64,000 nucleotides of DNA from Stentor coeruleus (taxonomy: Eukaryota; Ciliophora; Heterotrichea; Heterotrichida; Stentoridae). The number at the start of each line of letters is the position of its first letter. Position 1 is the stretch's first letter. Location of the stretch: NCBI GenBank assembly GCA_001970955.1, contig MPUH01000213.1:16410-80409 (forward strand). Direction: 5' to 3'. Positions 1 to 9,436 of the stretch are shown piece after piece. A program made the position numbers and the translations under genes. A model generated the notes under the pieces. That model was not told the origin of the DNA. It ran no database searches and saw only the letters and a list, made by a program, of their open reading frames with translations.

Positions 1-417
1 GATTATACAATTCCTTTAGGTAAAGCAGAAATTGTCAAACATGGAAGAGAAGTTACGATTATTGGATTTGGCTTACAGTTATTATCTTTAGACAAAGCTG
101 TTACTAGAGTTGAAAAAGAATTAGGGATTACATGTGAGATTATTGATCTTAGAACAATTATGCCTTTAGATATGGAAACTATAGAAAAAAGTGTAAAGAA
201 AACAGGAAGATGTGTTATAGCTCATGAAGCTCCTAGGTTTGGAGGTATTGGAGCAGAAATTGCAGCTAAAATACAAGAAGAGTGCTTTTTACATTTGGAA
301 GCTCCGGTTGGGAGGGTGTGTGGATGGGACACCCCATTCCCATTGATCTTTGAAAAATTCTATTACCCAGACGAAAACAGAGCTTATGAAGAAATCAAAC
401 GCATAGTCTTATATTAG
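1..417 (+). CDS. BCKDHB: 2-oxoisovalerate dehydrogenase E1 beta subunit, C-terminal part (5' truncated by window)
   Basis: This is the C-terminal 138 residues of a thiamine-dependent dehydrogenase beta subunit. The frame is open from base 1 and ends at TAG 415-417. The stretch EAPVGRVCGWDTPFPLIFE followed by FYYPDENRAYEEIK near the end matches the branched-chain E1-beta ending better than the pyruvate dehydrogenase one. The protein would pair with E1-alpha in the mitochondrial complex that oxidatively decarboxylates the keto acids of leucine, isoleucine and valine. The N-terminal half, including any mitochondrial presequence, lies outside the window. The next gene is convergent, with its stop 78 bp away. 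Family assignment is firm; the branched-chain choice is a recognition call. Confidence 0.9.
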   Translation, partial: DYTIPLGKAEIVKHGREVTIIGFGLQLLSLDKAVTRVEKELGITCEIIDLRTIMPLDMETIEKSVKKTGRCVIAHEAPRFGGIGAEIAAKIQEECFLHLEAPVGRVCGWDTPFPLIFEKFYYPDENRAYEEIKRIVLY

Positions 418-495
418 ATAATTCAATAAATGAATCTATTTCTGGTGATTATTTATAAATATTCTACACAAATTGTTTTAGTTATAATTTCTACA

Positions 496-1890
496 TCAAA
501 ATCTTTTTAAAAATCTTCTGAAGTTCTCTAGTTTGTTAGGTTTCCGTCTATACAGACTTTGGATATATTCATAATTTAGCTGTGTTTCAATCCAATTATG
601 CCATTTATGAAAAGGCACCTGTTCTTTTTTTGCTTTTTCATATAGTATCACATGTGGAATCACACATATAGTATCCATATGAGGGGAATTTAATTTTACA
701 GCCTGAGTTGCTAAGATAAAATATTCTTCACTTGGGTCTCTACGTGTTTCTTTTGATGATGGAATACAAATGTTGCTATAAAATGTGATTTGAAAATGTG
801 ATTGACAGGGAAAGAAACATTTTGCTGTAGGTGTTGAATTTGGTGTGTAGCTATAACGCCTTTCTGGAGATTTTTGGAAAAACTGCTCATCTTCTGGATC
901 ATCAATACAAAGTTTCAAATTACTTGTTTCATGAGATATTGAGGAATCTATGTTTTGTAACTCGGTTAATAAGGAATTAGACTCTTGAACGCTTTCGTTT
1001 ATACTTGCTTTGGTTTTCTGTTGGCTCTCAGCAACTTTCAGCTCTTCTTCTAAGCACTCAACCTTTTCTAATATTTTCGTATAGTTCAAACTCATTTGTT
1101 TAAGTTTTTTATCAGATTTCTCTTTAGCTTCCATAAGAATTTTGTTCATCTTTTCAGTATCCTTAAGTTTTTCTGTCGTCTTTTTTTGTTTTTCCATGGT
1201 TTTTTCATTCAAAGCTTTAAGATTAGCATGGTTCTGCTCAAGTTTATCCTTTTCTGTAAGTAGTCTATTATACTTTCTTTCAACTTCACTTATAGTTTCT
1301 ATATAAAAATTACTTTGCTTTTTTTCTATTTCTGCCTGATAATAATCTCTAACATCATTCATTTCTTTTTCAAAGCTCTCATTATCTAACAATCCCTCAT
1401 CTGAATCTTTTCTATTCAAGTCAGTTCTTTGCTTATCAACATTTAATTTCATAAGCTCAGTTTCAGTTTTCGCTAATGTTTCAGAAACTTTTTCATACTT
1501 ATTCTCCCCTTTTAGCACTAGGTTCTTGTAATTTTGAATTTCTTCTCTCAATAGTCTATTTTCTTCACTGAAATAACCTACTTGTTCTTTAAGTTTATTG
1601 TTTTTGCTTTGTAAGTTGTCATTGTTATCTAAAAGCATTTTAGCTATACCAACAGCTGCTGTTAATTCTCTTTCTTTTTCACAGATATCGTTTATTGCGT
1701 CTTGTAGTTCTTCTAAAGGATTGTTTTTATGTGCGTTGTGACGATATCGACGCTCCATATAAGGAACTTTTAATTGCGAGGAGATAGTGTCTAGAACATT
1801 TCTTAGTTTCTGTGAATCGACTTCATGAGATTTAGCAGATGAATTCATATTGGTAGTAATTATTATACGAAAATTACTAGAAATTTTCAA
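496..1890 (-). CDS. Coiled-coil protein with a CC1-box-like motif, possible dynein adaptor
   Basis: The product is about 464 residues, mostly long coiled coil (roughly residues 60-305), followed by a non-coiled tail rich in aromatic residues. Near the start of the coil it reads KERELTAAVGIAKMLL (AAxxG at residues 78-81), then NLQSKNNKLKEQVGYFSEEN. This order resembles the CC1 box and following coil of BICD, Spindly, TRAK and HAP1 adaptors, whose AAxxG motif contacts the dynein light intermediate chain. I see no clear Spindly motif downstream. The first ATG gives an UTR-like stretch, so the internal ATG at 1848 (MNSSAKSH) is a likelier start. Coiled coil is certain; dynein-adaptor function is inference. 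Confidence 0.6.
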   Translation of the reverse strand: MKISSNFRIIITTNMNSSAKSHEVDSQKLRNVLDTISSQLKVPYMERRYRHNAHKNNPLEELQDAINDICEKERELTAAVGIAKMLLDNNDNLQSKNNKLKEQVGYFSEENRLLREEIQNYKNLVLKGENKYEKVSETLAKTETELMKLNVDKQRTDLNRKDSDEGLLDNESFEKEMNDVRDYYQAEIEKKQSNFYIETISEVERKYNRLLTEKDKLEQNHANLKALNEKTMEKQKKTTEKLKDTEKMNKILMEAKEKSDKKLKQMSLNYTKILEKVECLEEELKVAESQQKTKASINESVQESNSLLTELQNIDSSISHETSNLKLCIDDPEDEQFFQKSPERRYSYTPNSTPTAKCFFPCQSHFQITFYSNICIPSSKETRRDPSEEYFILATQAVKLNSPHMDTICVIPHVILYEKAKKEQVPFHKWHNWIETQLNYEYIQSLYRRKPNKLENFRRFLKRF

Positions 1891-2415
1891 TTTTAGGGCT
1901 GGGATTATTGAATAATAACTTGATTAGTTTTTTTATTATTGTTTTGTTTATGTGGTATCTTGGTATAAGTTTTATTTTTTAAGGTTGTTTTGATTTTTAA
2001 AATCATATGTTAAATATGATTTCTTTTAATGTTTATGAACTTTTTGGATAAAAATATAAGTTTAAATAGTTGATTTCTGTTAATAAATATATTAGATTAA
2101 GATAATTTATACCCATAAACCATATTTCGTATCTGAATTATCTGATGAAAATATTATTTGCAATTTAGAACAATTATTTATATCTTAACCAATCAAATTG
2201 TCATTTTTTTATATAGATCACTCATAGAAACCCATATAAAACTTAATATCTTTTATATAGATCACTCATAGAAACCCATATAAAACTTAATATCTTTACA
2301 ATAACCCCTTTCGCAAAAACATATCTTCCTTAACATCAATCTGACTCTACAACCTTATCTTATCCGCAGCACACTGATGATAAAATTCTTTACTTCTATC
2401 CTAACTATTCTCTTA
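1891..2415. other. Intergenic, AT-rich
   Basis: This lies between the 5' end of the coiled-coil gene and the 3' end of the ribosomal protein SA gene. Apart from the 44-bp tandem duplication listed separately, I see no gene or RNA here. Confidence 0.6.
2207..2294. repeat. Perfect 44-bp tandem duplication
   Basis: Bases 2207-2250 are repeated exactly at 2251-2294 with no spacer. The unit starts TTTTATATAGATCACTCATA and ends AACTTAATATC. It is non-coding and lies downstream of the RPSA gene. There is no N at the junction, so it may be a real duplication, but a collapsed or expanded assembly overlap cannot be excluded. Confidence 0.95.
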
Positions 2416-3195
2416 TTACCACCCTGCTTGTTCTTCCCACTGATCTGCAGCTTTTTCTTCTTCCTTAACTTCAGCCTCAACAACTTCTTCTCCAGCTTGT
2501 TGCCAATCATCTTCTTCCACAGCTTTCTTAGGAGCTTTAGCAGCTACTCTTTCATCTTTATCCTTTCTTTCTTCAGCTTCAATATCTCTCCAAACAAACA
2601 GATCAACCATAACATCCCATTTGCTATTTCTATCAATAACACCTTTCAAATAAAGGACTTCTCTAGCAAGTAGCCAATAAACCATGGCAATAGACAGTTT
2701 AGCTTTATTGTTGCAAGGAATGGCAATATCAACATAAGTTAATGGTGAGTCAGTATCACAGAGGGCAACAGTTGGAACATTCATATAAGAAGCTTCTTGA
2801 AGTGCTTGATAATCTGTTCTTGGATCAGTTACAATAATCAGCCTTGGCTCAATAAATTTCGGGGTGTTCTGGTTTGTTAGAGTACCTGGTGTCCAACGAT
2901 TGGCAAAGTAGTTAGTCTCTGTGTACTGGGAGAACTTTAAAACAGCTCTCTGACCATAGGGTCTAGCAGAAATCACCACGACGTCCTTAGGATTTTCTAC
3001 AGCAGCTATGGCTCTTGCTGCAATTTGCAATTTCTCCCAGGTCTTACCCAAATGAATCAAAAACGAACCGTCTGGCTTGCGTGACCAGAGATATCTTTTC
3101 ATTTGTTCGGTTGTATTTGATGTGCCTAAGTGAGCTTTCACGGCTAACAGCAGTTGGATGTCTTCATCTCTTTGTTGTTTCCTAAGCCGGTTCAT
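2416..3195 (-). CDS. RPSA: 40S ribosomal protein SA (uS2)
   Basis: The 259-residue product has the uS2 core with the eukaryotic SA features: the opening helix ending in [20 protein letters not shown], the RFTPGT-like loop seen here as [31 protein letters not shown], and [19 protein letters not shown]. The C-terminal tail (from about residue 210) is very acidic with repeated Glu and Trp, as in other eukaryotic SA proteins. It is a small-subunit component needed for 18S maturation and 40S assembly. It is divergent from the membrane-protein gene at 3304, so only 108 bp are left to hold both promoters. Confidence 0.96.
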   Translation of the reverse strand: MNRLRKQQRDEDIQLLLAVKAHLGTSNTTEQMKRYLWSRKPDGSFLIHLGKTWEKLQIAARAIAAVENPKDVVVISARPYGQRAVLKFSQYTETNYFANRWTPGTLTNQNTPKFIEPRLIIVTDPRTDYQALQEASYMNVPTVALCDTDSPLTYVDIAIPCNNKAKLSIAMVYWLLAREVLYLKGVIDRNSKWDVMVDLFVWRDIEAEERKDKDERVAAKAPKKAVEEDDWQQAGEEVVEAEVKEEEKAADQWEEQAGW

Positions 3196-3303
3196 GCTTA
3201 CTATTATAAAATCTTAGCCATTAAGTTAACTCTTTGTGTTAGGAAGAAAAACTTTCCTTATCTCTAATCGTACTAAGAATTTGTGTGTAATTTCTTAGGA
3301 TAA

Positions 3304-4357
3304 ATGGAAGAGAAGAGTTCTGATATAGAAGAAAAAGACGAAAATACTGAAATGGTCCCAAGCGAGGACCGATGTTTAAGATTTTATATGAGTGATGAAT
3401 ATGTGAATTCTGTGGATATAGATACTGTAGAGCCTCTTTCTCAAGAGACTTTTGCTGCTTTGATAAAAAACTATAGGACTAGTGGGAAAAATCTATTGGT
3501 GGCTATAGTAAAAAATAGAGACGTAGATCAGCAGAATCATCTATTTACATTTTTCTTTAATGCTTATCACTTAAATAAGCTTTTATTCAAATTAAAGCCA
3601 AACGGTGAACTTGTTAGCAGACACGATAAAAACACTCCATTACCAGTATGCAACCCTTTAACAAATCTACCGATAATAGGTGAAGTTGAGTATTATTTAG
3701 TTGGATTAAGAAATGAAGCTAAGTTTATTGGCACTGATTATACATATACTATGAATGAATCTTTGAGAACAACTTTTCAAGATAATGCATTAAGGCCTGA
3801 GGATATTCAGTATAGAGAATATTCTAGTAATGTTGAAGATTTTAGTAGATTTGTTCATTTAGATCAGAGCAGTTTAGGGCTTTTAGAAAGGGTGATTGAG
3901 GTGCATAGGAGTAATTTACTTTCTCAGATTAGAGTTCCATATAAAAAAGCTATGATTTTCGGAGCTTTGTTTGTGATTTATTATATACTTTTAGGTATGG
4001 TTCTTACTTTAGCAGGAGAAAAGGTAAAAATTTATTTAGTTTGTTTCTGCGTATAATGGGAAGGTGAATTCATATAATCTTAGTGAAATTACGGAAATTG
4101 GCTTTCTTGGGTTGTTATCGTTAGGCTTTGATAAGTATATATTTGGGCTATTTAAGACACTTGAAGATAAAGCTATTTTTTATGCTAAAATTTTCAGCTG
4201 GGTGTGCTTGGGTGCTGCTGTAGGATTGAGTTTTACAACTGATAGTTTAATTGTGACTATGGGATGCTCAGGAATGCTTATGGGTTATACAATATTCTAT
4301 CATTTGTTTACATTGTGCATTTACTATGCGAATTATTCACTTAAAAAACTTATATAA
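3304..4357 (+). CDS. Unknown multi-pass membrane protein, two exons
   Basis: Exon 1 is 3304-4023, a 16-nt intron is 4024-4039, and exon 2 is 4040-4357. Joined, they give about 345 residues. The first 215 residues are soluble. Then come hydrophobic segments: about 216-237 (AMIFGALFVIYYILLGMVLT), one around FLGLLSLGFDKYIFGLF, and a pair covering FSWVCLGAAVGLSF to YHLFTLCIYYANYS. I do not recognise the family. Without removing the intron the frame closes a few codons after it; with removal the second half, including three membrane segments, joins in frame. No start codon is needed in exon 2. Function is unknown. Confidence 0.75.
4024..4039 (+). other. 16-nt spliceosomal intron
   Basis: GTAAAAATTTATTTAG begins GT and ends AG. 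It lies exactly between codons (phase 0) after codon 240. Removing it joins two long open frames that encode one membrane protein. The size matches the 15-16-nt introns known from Stentor. Confidence 0.88.
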
Positions 4358-4845
4358 TTTTTTTAACATTACTTGAATATGATAATGAAAATTTTTTATT
4401 TGTAAGAAATTGCTTAATATTTATGGCTTTGAGACGAATAGCTTTCAATCGCCTTTTTACTATCTTTAATATAAGAATCGCTTGTGATATAATTCTAAAA
4501 GCNTATGAAGTTATGCAATTAAAGCTTTCAATCGCCTTTTTACTATCTTTAATATAAGAATCGCTTGTGATATAATTCTAAAAGCTTTATGATTTCAGAT
4601 TTAATAGTTCCTAAAGAAGAATCTTTATGTTTGATTGCATTAGAATTTTTATTTTAGTGGAATTTATTTTAAAAAATCAGAATAAGCTGATATTATTCTT
4701 ATTACTAGCAGAGATTATCTATCTTTATTTTTTTATCATACTATTACTATAAATAAAAGATTAACTTATCTATTCTACATATAAAAAATACATTTATATA
4801 AATATAGATCACCACATAACTTTATGTTAATTTGATGTTTTGAAA
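4358..4845. other. Intergenic with scaffold-join artefact
   Basis: The stretch lies between convergent 3' ends. It holds an N at 4503 with the segment 4440-4502 repeated at 4523-4585. No gene is visible. Confidence 0.7.
4440..4585. repeat. 63-bp duplication around a single N (assembly join)
   Basis: Bases 4440-4502 and 4523-4585 are identical and flank the N at 4503. The 19 bp between N and the second copy also resemble the sequence before the first copy. This fits two contig ends that overlap but were placed end to end with a nominal one-base gap. Confidence 0.85.
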
Positions 4846-5742
4846 CTAATTAAAAAGTTTACTATCTTTAATAAGTTCTTCAAATTCTAATAGAGAATAA
4901 TACTTATCTATCATCCGATAATATTCTTTTAATGTTTCTATGCTATACGCTGGAAGATTTGCTTGAAAGAAGAAAATTTTTATTCCCTTATCGTCAGCAA
5001 CAACCAAATCTCCTTGTTTTTTATCATAAATTATTTTTTTCACTGATCCTTCAAAACCGGTAAAACTTTGAATTTGGATTCCATCGCTTAAATTATGTAC
5101 ATTAATGCAATTATGCGGTGGATAATAAGCTATAATATACTTATCATCATCAGTAATTAAAAATTGCTCAGGAATACAAGAGGTATCTCGATTATAAGTT
5201 TCTTGTTGTTGAGTAGAAAGAGTTAGTTTGCTTATAAAATTATCATCAATCACGTAAACTATAGCTGGATAACTATAGGCAAAAGCATGCTTTAAAATAT
5301 ATCCTACAGGAAAAAAGTTTATTGGCTGTCTTTCCCTTAATGACCAAATTCGGATCCCATCAGGAGAAATTGTAATAAAATCTATGCAGGAATTATAGAA
5401 TTTTATGGCATTTATAGTAAGTGCTGAGCCTGCATGATTCAAAATCCACCTGTATTTATCAATAAAAATTTTTTGTTTGTCTTTAATACTTGCAAACTCA
5501 GAAGAAAAAACCTCACAGAAATCATTTGAGCATTCATCTTTTATCTGTAAAATGCTATAGTCTAAGCATATCTGATTTTGTATGATTGGAAGCATTTGTT
5601 GATCGGGTATATTTAAGTTATCTGATGAGTATTCAACCTTTGGAGGGTTGGGAAGCCATAATAAAATGCAAATCGCTAAAATACTTAGGCATATAAAGGA
5701 AATGATAGCAACTTTAAGTTTGATGTTATTTTTCTTTATCAT
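4846..5742 (-). CDS. Membrane-anchored protein with WD40-like repeats; N-terminus probably extends to 5965
   Basis: The open frame gives 298 residues. One hydrophobic anchor lies at about residues 9-30 (KVAIISFICLSILAICILLW). The rest contains repeated beta-propeller-like blocks such as FITISPDGIRIWSLRERQPI and KIIYDKKQGDLVVADDKGIKIF, but I cannot count a full propeller. Upstream of the Met the same frame stays open for about 55 lysine-rich codons without any ATG. A second frame starting with ATG at 5965 runs into it if one base is dropped from the A8 run at 5887-5894 (or the A9 run further on). The full gene is therefore probably 4846-5965 with one frameshift. Function is unknown. Confidence 0.6.
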   Translation of the reverse strand: MIKKNNIKLKVAIISFICLSILAICILLWLPNPPKVEYSSDNLNIPDQQMLPIIQNQICLDYSILQIKDECSNDFCEVFSSEFASIKDKQKIFIDKYRWILNHAGSALTINAIKFYNSCIDFITISPDGIRIWSLRERQPINFFPVGYILKHAFAYSYPAIVYVIDDNFISKLTLSTQQQETYNRDTSCIPEQFLITDDDKYIIAYYPPHNCINVHNLSDGIQIQSFTGFEGSVKKIIYDKKQGDLVVADDKGIKIFFFQANLPAYSIETLKEYYRMIDKYYSLLEFEELIKDSKLFN

Positions 5743-5965
5743 TTCTTTTTGTTCTTTATTTTCTGAATCATTTTTTCCTTTTATTTCAAGTTGCTTTAAA
5801 GGCGATTTGCTAATGGTTTCTGATTTTTTTTTCTTCTTTTGTTGATATATTTGTTTGCAAATTTCTGAAATTTCCTGATGAAAATATTTTTTTTGGGCAT
5901 GGGGTTAAGCTCATGACGTTCTCGGTGGAGATTGAGAGAAAAACGTCATCGTTATTGTTTGACAT

Positions 5966-6401
5966 ATTATTTATAGAAGAATTGAAAACTAATAATTAAT
6001 ATCATATATTAAAATCTTGATTGAATATAAGAATTTTATGTAAAATTATTAGAAACTTATGATTTAATATTTTCTATCATTTAAGATTATTAATCATTCC
6101 CAAAATTATCAATCAATAATATTAGAAAGAAGTATTTATTAATAACTAAATTCCAAAATTTAAAATGTGTTTATAAACATCTTATCTTTCCATTAATTTC
6201 ATTATAAAAAATCTACAACTTCTAAACTAAAATTTTTATTAAAAATCAAACCTAAAAAGCCGTTATATAAAACATCATAAATCTTATCACCATAAAAATC
6301 ATAACTAATCTTCAATAACAATACACACAAAAAATTCTAACAATTATTCAGAAATTGTAAGTATCTAAACAATAAAAAAAACTATATAATCCCAATATTA
6401 A
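5966..6401. other. Intergenic, divergent promoter region
   Basis: This 436-bp AT-rich stretch lies between two divergent genes and presumably carries both promoters. I see no coding sequence or RNA. Confidence 0.6.
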
Positions 6402-8501
6402 ATGGAAAATTTGGATGCATCCGATGTAAATCAAGAAGATTTAATGAGTCTTAGTCACGCTATAAAAGAGTACCAAGGCACTATAGATAAATGCAAATCC
6501 CAAATAACACTTTCAAATTATCACAAACATTATAAGAAAAAAGTAAAAACTCGATGTGCTGTTATGCGTGAACATTCATTAGCTCGATCACAACAGCTTA
6601 TACGTCCAGGTATAGGCACAGATCATAACTTTAACATATATACTTTCCTTAGCAAAAAAACAAAAAACAAGAAGATTTTTCTTCCAATAATAGACACACT
6701 AATTTTCATAGGCTCAACTGATGAAACTATCTATATAAGAAATGATGAAAAAGGTATTATAATACAAACAAAAGGTGATGAAGCATTTTCTGAGTTTTAT
6801 CACAAACTTGAGACAAATCGATATTTTGGCCAACCTTTATGTATTTACAAGTCATCAGATAGCAAAAACATGCTTTTTGATAATCTTTTGAGTTTATATG
6901 ATTATCTTGGTGAAACCCCACACCATGATTGTATTATTCAACGTTTTGTAAGCAATACAAATGATCATATGAGCATGTTAAGAGTTCATTGGAAGCAGAA
7001 TTCGAAACTTAAAGCTTATTTGATAGGGAATAAAAAGAAAATCTACTCCTCAAACACTAGCAATTTAAAATCCCGCACTCAGTCTACAACAAAATTTCTT
7101 CAGTCTACAGAGGCCAGTTCACAAAATGCTCAGAAAACTATACAATCTAATGAAGCTTTATTAAGCCATGCCCATAAAATTATTGAAATGCATAAAATAA
7201 GTAGATTTCGTAGATTTTCTGTTATTACCTTAACACATGAAGATGCTTTTAGTCCTCTTGATGAAATGTATTGTTCTATAGAAAATGAGCCTTTTAAATC
7301 TGTTACCCCAGTTAATTCTTTAGCTGACAATATCTCTTCTAAATGCTATAAACCATGGAATAATAAATATGAAGGGGATATTTGTGCTGTACAAGAAGAA
7401 CTTGCACAAAAATACTTAATAACAGGGCGTAACCCAAAAAACTCTTACGTTATTAGCCTAAGGCAAATCGACAAAGACTTGCAAAAAATAGTCTCTGAAA
7501 TTGTGTCTATGTTCAATTGCGATTTCGGAAAAGGTAAGAAAAAAATCAGTGAAATAACTTTAGATTTTATGCGAGATGGGAAACAATGGGTATTAATAAA
7601 ATGTGATAAACTTTTAATAAATGAAGATCAAACAACTTTTAATGAAGTTATGAATACAAATACAAAACATATGCTGAATTCATTTATATCTTTAAACCAT
7701 GGGAATATGCATGGAGTATTTACTTTACCAATAAATATTTTACCTTCAAAACGTGAAGAGACACCTTTGCTACATAAAAGAACTATCTCAAATGTGGGGA
7801 AAATCAGGCCAATAAAAAAAACAGAAAAAAAAGTTAGAAATACAATGCAAAGCATAGAAGAAAGTTTTACAAAAATTGTAGATAAAATTCCTGAAAACGA
7901 TCCAATAAAATTCGATCATGCAAAGCCAAATATTATTGAAAATTATGAACTTTGTTATCCTTCATATGCAACAGGTCTAAAACTTCTTGATAAAAAAAAC
8001 GGTAAACCATATTCACAATTTTTTCAAATAGAACCAGCAAAATTAATTGATTTAAAACCAATAATCAAAGATTATAATTCTATGATGATTCATGTCCGAA
8101 GAGTAAATCTTAAAAATAAAAAACCACTTGATGAACAATATGGTGGAGAAGTATTTTGGAAACGTATAATAAAACAATTTTATGATAAGCTTCTCTCTTA
8201 TGAATTAGTAGGAAAATATCTAATAAAACATACAAAATCGTCTTTTGATGGAATGTTTTGTAAAGGACTGAATATGATTTTTAACTCAGAAATCAGCTTA
8301 GACTTTAGAAGACTTGTAAGACAAAAACATAAAAACCTAAATGTGGGCGAGGATATTTTCAAATTATTTTGTCGAAGCTTCCTTAGTGTATTAAAAGAAA
8401 ATGGGGTAGAAGGACAAGATGTTGAGATAATCCAAGATAACCTAAATTCATTTGCTAAAGCTATAGTTTGCAATAAGAAAAAATCTGAAAAATGTGGGTA
8501 A
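6402..8501 (+). CDS. Large protein of unknown function
   Basis: The frame encodes 699 residues, rich in Lys, Asn and Ser, with no signal peptide or membrane segment. It has long structured-looking parts (about residues 75-215, 330-425 and 510-690) separated by low-complexity linkers, including a serine/glutamine stretch near residue 225-260. The block EITLDFMRDGKQWVLIKCD (about residue 385-405) looks like a beta-hairpin motif seen in other ciliate proteins, but I cannot name a family. The ATG lies in a typical A-rich leader. The downstream ArfGAP gene on the same strand starts 53 bp later. Probably a ciliate-restricted protein. Confidence 0.75.
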   Translation: MENLDASDVNQEDLMSLSHAIKEYQGTIDKCKSQITLSNYHKHYKKKVKTRCAVMREHSLARSQQLIRPGIGTDHNFNIYTFLSKKTKNKKIFLPIIDTLIFIGSTDETIYIRNDEKGIIIQTKGDEAFSEFYHKLETNRYFGQPLCIYKSSDSKNMLFDNLLSLYDYLGETPHHDCIIQRFVSNTNDHMSMLRVHWKQNSKLKAYLIGNKKKIYSSNTSNLKSRTQSTTKFLQSTEASSQNAQKTIQSNEALLSHAHKIIEMHKISRFRRFSVITLTHEDAFSPLDEMYCSIENEPFKSVTPVNSLADNISSKCYKPWNNKYEGDICAVQEELAQKYLITGRNPKNSYVISLRQIDKDLQKIVSEIVSMFNCDFGKGKKKISEITLDFMRDGKQWVLIKCDKLLINEDQTTFNEVMNTNTKHMLNSFISLNHGNMHGVFTLPINILPSKREETPLLHKRTISNVGKIRPIKKTEKKVRNTMQSIEESFTKIVDKIPENDPIKFDHAKPNIIENYELCYPSYATGLKLLDKKNGKPYSQFFQIEPAKLIDLKPIIKDYNSMMIHVRRVNLKNKKPLDEQYGGEVFWKRIIKQFYDKLLSYELVGKYLIKHTKSSFDGMFCKGLNMIFNSEISLDFRRLVRQKHKNLNVGEDIFKLFCRSFLSVLKENGVEGQDVEIIQDNLNSFAKAIVCNKKKSEKCG

Positions 8502-8554
8502 AATGAGCAAATTAGTATGAAAATACAATTTTAAAATGAATTTGTTTAATATAA

Positions 8555-9415
8555 ATGGATTATCAAAAAAGGCTTACAAAAATTCTCATGAAGCCAGGGA
8601 ACTTGTCATGTGCTGATTGTGATAGTAAAAATCCTAGATGGGCTAGTATATCCCTTGGGGTTTTTGTATGTATAAGATGTTGTGGTGTTCATCGGGGTTT
8701 GGGAACTCATATTTCCAAGATGAAATCCACAACTTTGGATAAGTGGACAGGAGAAATGCTGATGATATTTGAAAGAATAGATAATATAATTGCCAATAAA
8801 TACTGGGAAGCCCGGCTACCTTCAACCTACTCTAAGCCTGTAGAAGGAAGCTCGCCTTCTGTTGTTGAAAATTTTATTAGAGAAAAATACGATAGAAAAC
8901 TGTGGAGAAATGAAGGACCAGGTCCAGCATCAAGTTCTTTTAATACTATAGAAGTAGCTTCAGTTCAAAATAACAGTTTGTTATCTGTAACTCAGTCATA
9001 TTATAAATCTCTTCCAAAGCCTCAAACTTTTACTACAGATTTACTCTCAGATCCTATCTTTGAGTTAAAAAAGCCTTCTTCGCCACAGTTTATATCAGAC
9101 ATAGACATATTCTCTAATATATCTATTACTAAACCTATAGAAAATAAACCACCTTCTCAAGTTCCTGAGTTCTTATCTTTTACCCCATTGTCCTTTACTC
9201 CAATTCCTGAACTCAATTCATCCCTTAATCTTTCAACCAAGAATAATAATGAAAAAAATGACAAGATCAACCAAGTTATGTCAATGTACTCGAAAGCCCA
9301 AAATCCTCCCCCTACACAAAACCCCACAAATCAAAACATCACAAAATTCCAGCCACTTGGAGCTTTAGCCGCACAGAATTTTTTCAAAATGTCAGGGAAT
9401 TCTTTAATTCTTTAA
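8555..9415 (+). CDS. ArfGAP-domain protein (SMAP/AGD-like)
   Basis: The 286-residue product starts with an ArfGAP zinc finger: C19-x2-C22-x16-C39-x2-C42, followed by GVHRGLGTH with the catalytic arginine at residue 47. The domain runs to about residue 118 (ENFIREKYDRKLW). The remaining tail is low-complexity, with repeated Pro, Ser and Asn and DPIFELKK/FSNISITKP-like short motifs that may bind coat or adaptor proteins. ArfGAPs stimulate GTP hydrolysis by Arf on Golgi or endosome membranes. A partner exchange-factor-like gene (15718-17337) is in the same window, though no functional link is shown. The domain order of catalytic domain first and tail second is like SMAP. Confidence 0.9.
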   Translation: MDYQKRLTKILMKPGNLSCADCDSKNPRWASISLGVFVCIRCCGVHRGLGTHISKMKSTTLDKWTGEMLMIFERIDNIIANKYWEARLPSTYSKPVEGSSPSVVENFIREKYDRKLWRNEGPGPASSSFNTIEVASVQNNSLLSVTQSYYKSLPKPQTFTTDLLSDPIFELKKPSSPQFISDIDIFSNISITKPIENKPPSQVPEFLSFTPLSFTPIPELNSSLNLSTKNNNEKNDKINQVMSMYSKAQNPPPTQNPTNQNITKFQPLGALAAQNFFKMSGNSLIL

Positions 9416-9436
9416 GCTAATTTCTATTAAGCTAAT

